The position numbers and the translations under genes were made by a program. A stretch of 15,065 nucleotides of DNA from Draconibacterium sp. GTDB lineage: Bacteria > Bacteroidota > Bacteroidia > Bacteroidales > Prolixibacteraceae. Shown one piece after another: positions 1 to 6,543 of this stretch (its first letter is position 1; every line of letters starts with the position of its first letter). The stretch lies in assembly GCA_027011835.1 (NCBI GenBank), contig JALUZN010000006.1, positions 1-15,065 on the forward strand. The letters run 5' to 3'. A model generated the notes under the pieces. That model worked only from the letters and a program-made list of their open reading frames with translations. It had not been told where the DNA came from and ran no database searches.

Positions 1-732
1 TGGATGCAGCATCTTGGGCCGGCTTTTGCAATTACAGCATCGGTTACAAGTTTAATGTTTATTCCTATTTTAAATGGTACGGGTTGGTTTCCATGGTTCG
101 AAAACCTCAATTTTAAAGGCGATTTAGTTTTTCTTCTTTATATGATGGTGTTTGGCTCTTTGGGAATGGCACTCGGGGCAGGGCAAACCGGGAACCCCAA
201 TTCGGCGATTGGCGTTTCGCGTGGATTATCGCAAATGGTAGGGTACGAAATCCCATGGGTTTTGGCACTTGTGGCATTAATGCTTCAAACCAAAACTACT
301 TCGTTAACAGGGTTGCTCGACTATCAGGTTTCAAACGGAACGTGGATGATGTTTGAATCGCCGTTTGCATTTGTAGCTGCTGTATTAGCCATGCTCGGAA
401 TGTTTCACTACGCGCCGTTCGACGTGCCTTTTGCACCGGCAGAGCTTTCGTCGGGGCCGGCGTCCGAATTTGGCGGTAAATATTTGGCGTTAATGATGTC
501 GTCGGGGTCAATATTTTCGTTTGTAAAACTTGTACTCATTGTCGACGTTTTTATGGGTGGAGCGTCAAACCTTATTATGTTGGTTGTTAAAACATTCGCT
601 CTTTATATGATTCCGGTATTGTATGGTATTGTAAGCCCGCGATACAGAACCGAGCAGTCAATCCGGTATTTCTGGGGATGGCCGACTTTTATTGGGATAT
701 TGGGAGTTATTTATGCCGTTTTTGTTCGATAA
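1..732 (+). CDS. NuoH/HyfC-like membrane subunit of an Ehr-type complex (5' partial)
   Basis: This is the membrane subunit that would connect the soluble electron-transfer arm to antiporter-like pump subunits in complex I and group 4 hydrogenases. The reading frame is open from the first base, so the gene enters from outside the window; the Met at position 4 is probably internal, because the visible 243 residues are fewer than the usual 300 or more. Visible family signatures are the NPNSAIGVSRGLSQMVGYE segment, matching the conserved loop of NuoH, and APFDVPFAPAELSSG followed by EFGGKY, matching the PFD..EAEselv..EYsG loop that faces the quinone or NiFe subunit. About seven hydrophobic helices are visible. 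The stop lies 18 bases before the NuoB-like gene, so they are co-transcribed. Family membership is firm; whether it pumps H+ or Na+ cannot be told. Confidence 0.9.
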   Translation, partial: WMQHLGPAFAITASVTSLMFIPILNGTGWFPWFENLNFKGDLVFLLYMMVFGSLGMALGAGQTGNPNSAIGVSRGLSQMVGYEIPWVLALVALMLQTKTTSLTGLLDYQVSNGTWMMFESPFAFVAAVLAMLGMFHYAPFDVPFAPAELSSGPASEFGGKYLALMMSSGSIFSFVKLVLIVDVFMGGASNLIMLVVKTFALYMIPVLYGIVSPRYRTEQSIRYFWGWPTFIGILGVIYAVFVR

Positions 733-750
733 AAAATAAAATCTGAAAAG

Positions 751-1296
751 ATGATAAACGATAAGAATTCAAAAAAAATAGTTGATATTATACAGGACTT
801 TTCCCGTAGACACTCTCTTTTTGTGCTTGCCTACGGAACAGGTTGCGGAGCCATTGAAATTCCTCCGACCATGACTTCACGCTACGATGCGGAACGGTTT
901 GGAATCAGAGGAATGGCCACTCCGCGCCAGGCCGACTTACTCCTTATTACTGGTTACTTGGCTTCGAAAACATTAAAACGGGTAATTCGTGCTTACGAAC
1001 AGATGCAAGATCCAAAATATGTAATTGGTTTTGGAAGTTGTACAATTAACGGCGGTATGTACTGGGATTCGTACAACACAATTAAAATCTTGTCCGACTA
1101 TATTCCTGTTGATGTATATATTAACGGTTGTATGCCACGTCCCGAAGCCGTTATCACTGGTTTTATAGAGTTGCAAAACCTCATTAAAGAGGGGAAAGCA
1201 AATGGCGCTCAAAAATATAAAGAGAATCTTGAGTGGTATCGCGAAAACCAGAGAAAAGTTATTAAAGACTGGAAAATGCCTGACTACAACTGGTAG
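751..1296 (+). CDS. NuoB-like / hydrogenase small-subunit-like protein with a three-Cys cluster site
   Basis: This is the homologue of NuoB, which carries the terminal [4Fe-4S] cluster N2 passing electrons to the active site in the adjacent NuoD subunit. At 181 residues the length is typical. The core is complex-I-like: SRYDAERFG (43-51), PRQADLLLITG (58-68), GFGSC (93-97), IPVDVYINGC (118-127) and PRPE (129-132). Complex I has a tandem CC before AIE, and hydrogenases have CxxC. Here the segment reads GTGCGAIE, so only Cys32 remains and residue 33 is Gly. The only cysteines in the whole protein are 32, 97 and 127. Cluster N2 must therefore be three-Cys-ligated, be a [3Fe-4S] cluster, or borrow a ligand. 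The gene sits 18 bases after the membrane subunit and 30 bases before the NuoC-like gene, inside one operon. Confidence 0.92.
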   Translation: MINDKNSKKIVDIIQDFSRRHSLFVLAYGTGCGAIEIPPTMTSRYDAERFGIRGMATPRQADLLLITGYLASKTLKRVIRAYEQMQDPKYVIGFGSCTINGGMYWDSYNTIKILSDYIPVDVYINGCMPRPEAVITGFIELQNLIKEGKANGAQKYKENLEWYRENQRKVIKDWKMPDYNW

Positions 1297-1326
1297 TAGA
1301 TTTAACGAATAATAAATTATTGAAAA

Positions 1327-1908
1327 ATGACTGATACGATTTTAGATAAAGAACAAAAGTTGGTTCAACTACTGGAGCAGACATTTAAAAAGCTTTCGGG
1401 TAAAGTTGTACGCCAGCGCCGGGTAACAGTTTCCGTAGAAAAAGAGTTGGTTCCTTCGGTGTTGTCGTATGCAAAATCGCAACTCGGATACATTCATCTT
1501 TCACATATATCATGTGTCGACTGGCCGGAGAATAATAACTTCGAGATTATTTATATTTTATGGTCGCCCGCCGATAAAGTTCAGTTGTTTATAAAAACAT
1601 TAATTAACCGCGAAAATCCGGAAATTGATAATGTTGACATGATTTGGAAGCATGCGAACACCTACGAACGCGAGATTCGCGAAATGTATGGTATTCAGTT
1701 TAACGGGCTGGTGGGAGCACAAGAATTTATTTTAGAAGATTGGGACGATATGCCACCCATGCGCCGCGACTTTGACACGGTTGACTATGTCGACAACAAT
1801 TATACATTCAGACCCGGACGCGAAGATGCCGGAGATGTTAGAGAAGAGATTATAAAACGGAGCGGTGAAGATATTCCCGACTTTGCAAAAAAATATTCGA
1901 GAGATTAA
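1327..1908 (+). CDS. NuoC-like (30 kDa) subunit of the Ehr-type complex
   Basis: This is the homologue of the 30-kDa subunit (NuoC, EchD, HycE N-terminal part), a scaffold protein without cofactors that packs against the NuoD-like subunit. The diagnostic family block is at about residues 103-142: ANTYEREIREMYGIQFNG followed by EDWDDMPPMRRDFD, matching the classical E-R-E..D-M-F-G-I.F.GHP...PLRKDFP signature. The usual GHPDLRR part is changed to GLVGAQEF. A short acidic/basic tail follows (residues 160-193). The 193 residues fit a free-standing NuoC rather than a NuoCD fusion. The start at 1327 follows an AT-rich leader without a clear Shine-Dalgarno sequence, as is common in Bacteroidota. It lies 30 bases after the NuoB-like gene and 47 before the large subunit. 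Confidence 0.9.
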   Translation: MTDTILDKEQKLVQLLEQTFKKLSGKVVRQRRVTVSVEKELVPSVLSYAKSQLGYIHLSHISCVDWPENNNFEIIYILWSPADKVQLFIKTLINRENPEIDNVDMIWKHANTYEREIREMYGIQFNGLVGAQEFILEDWDDMPPMRRDFDTVDYVDNNYTFRPGREDAGDVREEIIKRSGEDIPDFAKKYSRD

Positions 1909-1955
1909 AAGAGCTGAAAGCCGGTAGAGCAAAGTTCCTATTAAATTTTCAAAAA

Positions 1956-3059
1956 ATGAGAGAAAAAGCGACAACATTATATTTAGGACCACAACATCCG
2001 GGAATTACCGGAAATATGATGATAAAACTCAAAGTGGAGGGCGATACAGTTGTAAAGGCCGAAACTCATGTGGGATATTTACATCGTGGTTTCGAAAAAC
2101 TGATGGAGAGGCGAAACTGGCTGCAAAGTTTTACCATTGTTTGCCGCATTTGCGTTCCCGAACCCGATCCGAATGAGTTAAACTACTCGCGTGCCGTAGA
2201 AGAGATAGAGGGCAGGGCAGTGCCTGAAAGAGCCGAATGGATTCGTACAATGATGATGGAGCTTAGCCGGTTAGCAAGTTACCTGCTTTGGTTTGGGGGG
2301 CAAAACGGTTCGTCGGGGTTATACACTATGCCTCAGTGGAGTGTGGGCGACCGCGACTATATACTCGATCTTTTTGAAGAACTTACAGGAGGCCGCGTTT
2401 ATCATATGTATATTTGGCCGGGTGGTGTTCGCCGCGATTTACCCGACGGTTTTGCCGATAAAGTTTTACAAACAATGGATTACCTCGAAAAGAGGCTTAA
2501 AAAGTACGACGATCTGATGTTTGCAAATACAATTTTTCAAAAACGTGCGCAGGGAATTGGTTGGATAGACCCGAAGAAAGCTGTGGAGTGGGGAGTGGTT
2601 GGCCCGCCGTTACGAGCCGCCGGAATTAAATCGGATGTTCGTATCGACGACCCGTATCTTATTTACGATAAACTCGATTTTGAAGTTCCTACTCAAACCG
2701 GCTCCGATGTTTGGTCGAGAGCATTAATTCGTCGTTTCGAATTCGAGCAGTCTATATCGATGGTTCGCCAGTGCATCGAAAAAATGCCCAAAGGCGAAGT
2801 GTACAACAAAATTCCAAACCCGATGAAATGGACAATTCCTGCCGGCGATGCTTATGTAAAAGCAGAATCGGCCAGGGGAGAGTTTGGTTACTACGTAGTT
2901 AGCGATGGTAGCGACAAGCCGCGCAGGGTGCATGTAAAAGGACCGGCGTATGTTCACGGTGTAACGCTTTTAGAGCGTATTCTGGTTGGAGCAAACATTG
3001 CCGATGTTTCGTTTATTATGAATAGCCTCGGTACATGCCCTCCTGAAATTGAAAGATAG
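1956..3059 (+). CDS. NuoD / NiFe-hydrogenase large-subunit-like protein with altered active-site motifs
   Basis: This is the homologue of the 49-kDa subunit of complex I and of group 4 hydrogenase large subunits, at 367 residues. Recognisable blocks are GPQHPG (11-16), HVGYLHRGFEK (38-48), ERAEWIRTMMMELSRLASYLLW (the conserved NuoD helix), GGVRRDLPDG, VGPPLRAAGIKSDVR and the C-terminal DVSFIMNSLGTCPPEIER. Hydrogenases have R-x-C-G-x-C-x3-H near the N-terminus. Here residues 64-74 are RICVPEPDPNE, so Cys66 is kept, the second Cys is Glu69 and the His is Asn73. At the C-terminus the D-P-C-x-x-C motif is G-T-C361-P-P-E364. A full NiFe site cannot form. The complex I quinone-site residues are also gone: the HPSTHG loop is HPGITG, and the RxDY Tyr is Val67. 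The substrate is therefore unknown. The protein ends three residues after Glu364, so there is no maturation peptide. Confidence 0.9.
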   Translation: MREKATTLYLGPQHPGITGNMMIKLKVEGDTVVKAETHVGYLHRGFEKLMERRNWLQSFTIVCRICVPEPDPNELNYSRAVEEIEGRAVPERAEWIRTMMMELSRLASYLLWFGGQNGSSGLYTMPQWSVGDRDYILDLFEELTGGRVYHMYIWPGGVRRDLPDGFADKVLQTMDYLEKRLKKYDDLMFANTIFQKRAQGIGWIDPKKAVEWGVVGPPLRAAGIKSDVRIDDPYLIYDKLDFEVPTQTGSDVWSRALIRRFEFEQSISMVRQCIEKMPKGEVYNKIPNPMKWTIPAGDAYVKAESARGEFGYYVVSDGSDKPRRVHVKGPAYVHGVTLLERILVGANIADVSFIMNSLGTCPPEIER

Positions 3060-3091
3060 ATAGTTAAAGATAATAAGGAAAAATATACAAC

Positions 3092-4879
3092 ATGGCATTT
3101 TTTGATATTAAAGGACTTGTAACTCCTTTCACCGCTCTCACACAGTTGGGGAAGGCACCGCATACGGTTACATTTCCGTACCATAAAAAAGAGACAGCCG
3201 AACGTTATCGTGGGTTACACTACAACAATTTAGAAGAGTGTATCGGATGTGGAAACTGTTCAACAATTTGTATGAACGAAGCCATCGATATGATTCATGT
3301 TGACGGAGTTGAAGGAGGAAAAGGCGACTCGGGATTGCGTCCGCGTGTCGACAATGGTCGTTGTTGCTGGTGTGCTCTTTGCGTTGAAGTTTGTCCAACG
3401 GGTTCGTTAAATTTAACCAAAGAGTATATTTATGTTACTCCCGATGCCGATGCTTTTTTGTGGACACCCGGAGTTAGCAACCCCGAAGGAAAAGAAATAA
3501 TATCGTTTAACAGCAGCGTTGAAACTTCGTTGGGTATGTACAATCGTATTCCAATGCCCGAACTCGAAGGAAAAGAGCGGATAAAATCGTTTGCTGAAGT
3601 TATGTTGTATTATTCCGAAAAAGAGGCTCGCGAAGAGGCAACACGCTGTATTTCGTGCGGGTTGTGTACCGAAGTTTGTCCGGCTCATATGCACATTCCC
3701 GAGTATATTAATGCCATTGCTAAAGGCGACGACAACGAAGCGATTAAAATTATTTACGACAACAACCCGCTTGGCGAACTGTGCGGTAAAGTGTGTACGC
3801 GCCGTTGCGAAGATGTTTGTGCCATGCAGGTACGCGGCGATGCTGTTGCTATTCGTTGGTTAAAAGAGTATGCCGTTGGCCGTGCCGAAACTGCCGATAT
3901 TATTAAAGAGATTGTGAATCCGGAAATAAAAGAACCAAACGGATTTAAAGTGGGAATTGTTGGTGCGGGCCCGTCGGGTTTAACGGCCGGATATTACTTG
4001 GCACTTAAAGGTTTCGACGTAACCATTTACGAAGCAAATAAATATGCCGGGGGAATGACCATGTACGGAATTCCAAAATACCGGTTACCAATGGAGTCGC
4101 TCGATAAACAAATCGATTATATGAAATCGATAGGAGTAAAAATCGAGTTCAACACAAAGGTTGGAAAAGACATTACATTCGATAAAATCTATAACAGTCA
4201 CGATGCCGTATTTGTTGGTGTTGGATTCCAGGTACCATATAAAATGGGAATTAAAGGAGAAGAGGCTGTTGGTGCATTCCCGGCAGTTAATATGCTGTTC
4301 GATGTAAACAATGGTAAAACACCCGATATTGGCAATAAAGTGGTTGTAATTGGTGGTGGAAATGTTGCTATTGACGGGGCACGGGTTTCACGCCGCCTGG
4401 GTGCCGAGGTTACCATTATGTATCGCCGTCGGGTGGTTGATATGCCGGCCGATTGGGAGGAGATTGAAGGAGCAGAACACGAAGGCGTTGAAATTATGCC
4501 GCAAACCATACCGGTTGAAATTATTACCGACGAGAATAATAAAGTTAAGGCAATAAAATATCTGAAAGCCGAAATGGTTGCCGACGATAAAGGCGGTCGT
4601 CCGAGGCCGGTGCCAATTGAGGGAAGCGAAACTATTATGGAAGTTTCGTCGGTAATTGGTGCAATTGGTCAGGAGGCCGATTATGCATTCTTCACCGAAG
4701 AGGCATTAAAAGAGATTGAAATTAACCGCGGACGAATGGTGGTTGACGAGAATATGATGACCGGAATGAAAGGAGTATTTGCCGGTGGCGATGCTGTAAA
4801 CAGGACTGCCGATGCAATTTCGGCAATCGCCGACGGCTATAAAGCTTGTAAAGCCATTGAGAAAATGCTAATAAAATAG
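3092..4879 (+). CDS. NuoI-like ferredoxin fused to a GltD/NfnL-type NAD(P)H:FAD oxidoreductase
   Basis: This 595-residue fusion protein probably feeds electrons from NAD(P)H into the complex encoded just upstream. Residues 1-115 resemble NuoI with two [4Fe-4S] sites: Cys50/53/56/60 and Cys91/94/97/101 (plus an extra Cys92). Residues about 160-265 match the iron-sulfur N-terminal domain of GltD and dihydropyrimidine dehydrogenase: CISCGLCTEVCPAH (186-199) and NPLGELCGKVCTRRCEDVC (225-243). An FAD Rossmann motif, GAGPSG (291-296) with acidic Glu314, follows. A second nucleotide fold, GGGNVAIDGARVSRR (421-435), leads into YRRR (444-447), whose arginines favour NADPH. The C-terminal FAD motif is FAGGD (563-567). 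No glutamate synthase large subunit is present, so a role in glutamate synthesis is unlikely here. An AAGGA at 3075-3079 supports the start, 32 bases after the large subunit. It is the last gene before the terminator. Confidence 0.93.
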   Translation: MAFFDIKGLVTPFTALTQLGKAPHTVTFPYHKKETAERYRGLHYNNLEECIGCGNCSTICMNEAIDMIHVDGVEGGKGDSGLRPRVDNGRCCWCALCVEVCPTGSLNLTKEYIYVTPDADAFLWTPGVSNPEGKEIISFNSSVETSLGMYNRIPMPELEGKERIKSFAEVMLYYSEKEAREEATRCISCGLCTEVCPAHMHIPEYINAIAKGDDNEAIKIIYDNNPLGELCGKVCTRRCEDVCAMQVRGDAVAIRWLKEYAVGRAETADIIKEIVNPEIKEPNGFKVGIVGAGPSGLTAGYYLALKGFDVTIYEANKYAGGMTMYGIPKYRLPMESLDKQIDYMKSIGVKIEFNTKVGKDITFDKIYNSHDAVFVGVGFQVPYKMGIKGEEAVGAFPAVNMLFDVNNGKTPDIGNKVVVIGGGNVAIDGARVSRRLGAEVTIMYRRRVVDMPADWEEIEGAEHEGVEIMPQTIPVEIITDENNKVKAIKYLKAEMVADDKGGRPRPVPIEGSETIMEVSSVIGAIGQEADYAFFTEEALKEIEINRGRMVVDENMMTGMKGVFAGGDAVNRTADAISAIADGYKACKAIEKMLIK

Positions 4880-4897
4880 CAGTCATCTCTCTTATCT

Positions 4898-4933
4898 AAA
4901 AAATCCTCCGTAGTTTTCTGCGGAGGATTTTTT
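4898..4933 (+). terminator. Intrinsic terminator of the Ehr-type operon
   Basis: A perfect 13-bp inverted repeat (AAAAAATCCTCCG at 4898-4910 and its complement CGGAGGATTTTTT at 4921-4933) encloses a 10-base loop and ends in a T run. It starts 18 bases after the stop of the fusion gene. The A and T flanks also make it usable on the other strand. It marks the 3' end of the complex operon. Confidence 0.93.
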
Positions 4934-4963
4934 ATTTAAAGTATTAGTATCTGCTTAAAATAT

Positions 4964-5119
4964 GAGATTGCTTTGCCGGGCTACCAATGACACGAGTTGT
5001 ATATTAATGGTTTGTGTGGGTTTGCTTTGCGAAAGAAGTTATTTTTAGTGTCCCTTCATTTTGGCAAATATTTGAAATTAACGTCATTGCGATGACGAGG
5101 AACGAGGAAGAAGCAATCT
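4964..5119. repeat. Degenerate inverted-repeat element in the intergenic region
   Basis: The left arm (4964-4993, beginning GAGATTGCTT and holding CAATGAC near its end) and the right arm (5082-5119, beginning CGTCATTGCG and ending AAGCAATCT) are imperfect reverse complements. The shared outer parts are AGATTGCTT and CAATGAC; the inner parts differ. The right arm resembles the CGTCATTGCGAGGAACGAAG...GAAGCAATCT family of dispersed intergenic repeats that I recall from several bacterial phyla. About 88 bases of AT-rich sequence lie between the arms. It is probably a decayed MITE or REP-like element. Apart from this and the promoter at 5229, I see nothing else convincing in 4934-5277. Confidence 0.6.
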
Positions 5120-5228
5120 TTATAATTATTCCGGACAATATTCATCACGAATAAAACGCATTAAATTATGTCCTTTTTTTACAATCCATTCTCGAAATTA
5201 CCGACGATGGGGGAGAAAACCTTTTTTG

Positions 5229-5236
5229 TATCTTTG
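5229..5236 (+). promoter_or_regulatory. Bacteroidota-type -7 box upstream of the DUF438/PAS gene
   Basis: TATCTTTG matches the TAnnTTTG -7 consensus of the Bacteroidota primary sigma factor exactly, 41 bases before the start codon at 5278. No clear TTG is found at the -33 position, so the promoter may be weak or regulated. It would drive the three-gene run that follows. Confidence 0.6.
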
Positions 5237-5277
5237 CTTTTGAAAATTTAAAGAGGTAAAAAAATTAACGGGTAAAT

Positions 5278-6480
5278 ATGTCGGAAATAACAAAACATAA
5301 ATTGAAAAGAGTTGAGCAGCTCGAAACTCTGTTTTTTGGAATTTTAAAAGGTGAAAAATTGGGCGAGTTGGTGCGCGAGCATCAGGGGGTTATCGATTCG
5401 TGTGTCTCTTCCGATGTGATTGCAGTTGTCGATAAGTTGGTTGTAAAAAAAGTGCCGATGGACGAACTGAAAACCGGAATTAATAAGTTGCTAAATTTGC
5501 TTAATAAAACTCTGTCCGAACAAACTTATTTTCCTCCCGGGAAAGAGAGTTATTTGGGAGTTTGTGTTGAAAATAACCGGTTAATGGAAGAGCGTTTGCT
5601 GAAAATTAAACCGCTGTTTCGTGGGGTGAACAAACAGGCTGGCGACGAATCGATTAAAAACGAATTGTTGGAAAGATTAATCGACCTCGAGAAGTTTGGA
5701 AAATACTACACAATAAAAGAGAATCTGCTTTTTCCGGTTGTCGAAAAATACATTCCCGATTATCGCTGTTTGCAGGTAATGTGGTCGTTTCACGACGATA
5801 TCCGGCGCAATGTATCGTCGTCAATAAAAATGCTAAAGGGTGAAATACCTGTCGATATGAAGCTTTTTAACCGTTGGGTTGGCGACCTCTTCTTTAATAT
5901 GTATGCCGTTAAATTTCGCGAGGAACGTATTCTCTTTCCTTTTATTCAGGAGAAGATTGAGGAGGAGAAATTAAACGCTCTTTTGGTTGAGAGTGTTGAA
6001 ATGGGCTTCCCCTTTTATCAGCCCGAAAAGGTTTTCGACATTGACGAGCCGGCATTGGCTATCGAGAATACCGAGGTAGATTTGGAAACCGGGAATTTAT
6101 CGGTTGAACAGATAAAACTGGTATTTAACCACTTGCCGGTCGATATAACTTTTGTCGACGAGAATAATAAAGTACAATATTATTCAACTCCGAAGAAGCG
6201 AATTTTCCCTCGTACCAAGTCGGTAATTGGCCGCGATGTGCATAATTGTCATCCGCCCGAAAGTGTGCACGTTGTTGAGAAAATTGTAGAGTCATTCAGA
6301 AGCGGTAAGAAAGATGTTGCCAGTTTTTGGATTAATATGAAAGGTGAACTGCTGTTGATTCAGTATTTTGCAGTCCGCGACGAGAAAGGCAATTATAAAG
6401 GTGTTGTGGAAGTCTCGCAGGAGATAACGGAGATTCAAAGTTTAAAGGGCGAAAACCGGTTGCTCGACTGGGAAGACTAA
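5278..6480 (+). CDS. DUF438 / hemerythrin-like / PAS sensor protein
   Basis: This 400-residue soluble protein has three parts. Residues about 1-80 look like the helical DUF438 domain. Residues about 125-235 look like an HHE (hemerythrin-like) metal-binding bundle, with KENLLFP (147-153), VMWSFHDDIR (including His172) and FREERILFP. The C-terminal part from about 275 is a PAS domain of the DUF438-associated type, with NCHPPESVH at 323-331. In this family the iron ligands are usually His and Glu, and the His before KEN is normally HY. Here that pair is Tyr143-Tyr144, so the iron site may be incomplete. There is no membrane segment, kinase or DNA-binding domain. A gas, redox or iron sensing role is plausible but unproven. 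It is followed after 63 bases by the acyl-CoA synthetase gene. Confidence 0.85.
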   Translation: MSEITKHKLKRVEQLETLFFGILKGEKLGELVREHQGVIDSCVSSDVIAVVDKLVVKKVPMDELKTGINKLLNLLNKTLSEQTYFPPGKESYLGVCVENNRLMEERLLKIKPLFRGVNKQAGDESIKNELLERLIDLEKFGKYYTIKENLLFPVVEKYIPDYRCLQVMWSFHDDIRRNVSSSIKMLKGEIPVDMKLFNRWVGDLFFNMYAVKFREERILFPFIQEKIEEEKLNALLVESVEMGFPFYQPEKVFDIDEPALAIENTEVDLETGNLSVEQIKLVFNHLPVDITFVDENNKVQYYSTPKKRIFPRTKSVIGRDVHNCHPPESVHVVEKIVESFRSGKKDVASFWINMKGELLLIQYFAVRDEKGNYKGVVEVSQEITEIQSLKGENRLLDWED

Positions 6481-6543
6481 TATATTATCGTTTGTTATAT
6501 TCGGGCAGGATAAAAATCAATTTAATTTAAAGGGTTCAATTTT

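Noticed and set aside
2293..2517. Plus-strand 74-residue open frame inside the large-subunit gene
   Set aside because: It is an out-of-frame shadow of a strongly conserved gene, without homology or start signals.
1956..3059. Annotation as a functional NiFe hydrogenase large subunit
   Set aside because: Two of the four NiFe-binding cysteines are Glu (69 and 364) and the motif His is Asn73, so a standard NiFe centre cannot form.
1..4879. Annotation as ordinary NADH:quinone oxidoreductase (complex I)
   Set aside because: The quinone-site His and Tyr are missing, cluster N2 has three Cys, and the input module is a GltD-type flavoprotein rather than NuoEFG.
3092..4879. Glutamate synthase small subunit (gltD)
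   Set aside because: The GltD-like half is fused to a NuoI-like ferredoxin and lies in the complex operon, with no glutamate synthase large subunit in the window.
5134..5172. GGACA...TGTCC pair as a riboswitch or hairpin upstream of the DUF438/PAS gene
   Set aside because: Only 5 bp of stem with a loop of about 29 bases, and it lies upstream of the predicted promoter, so it would not be in the transcript.
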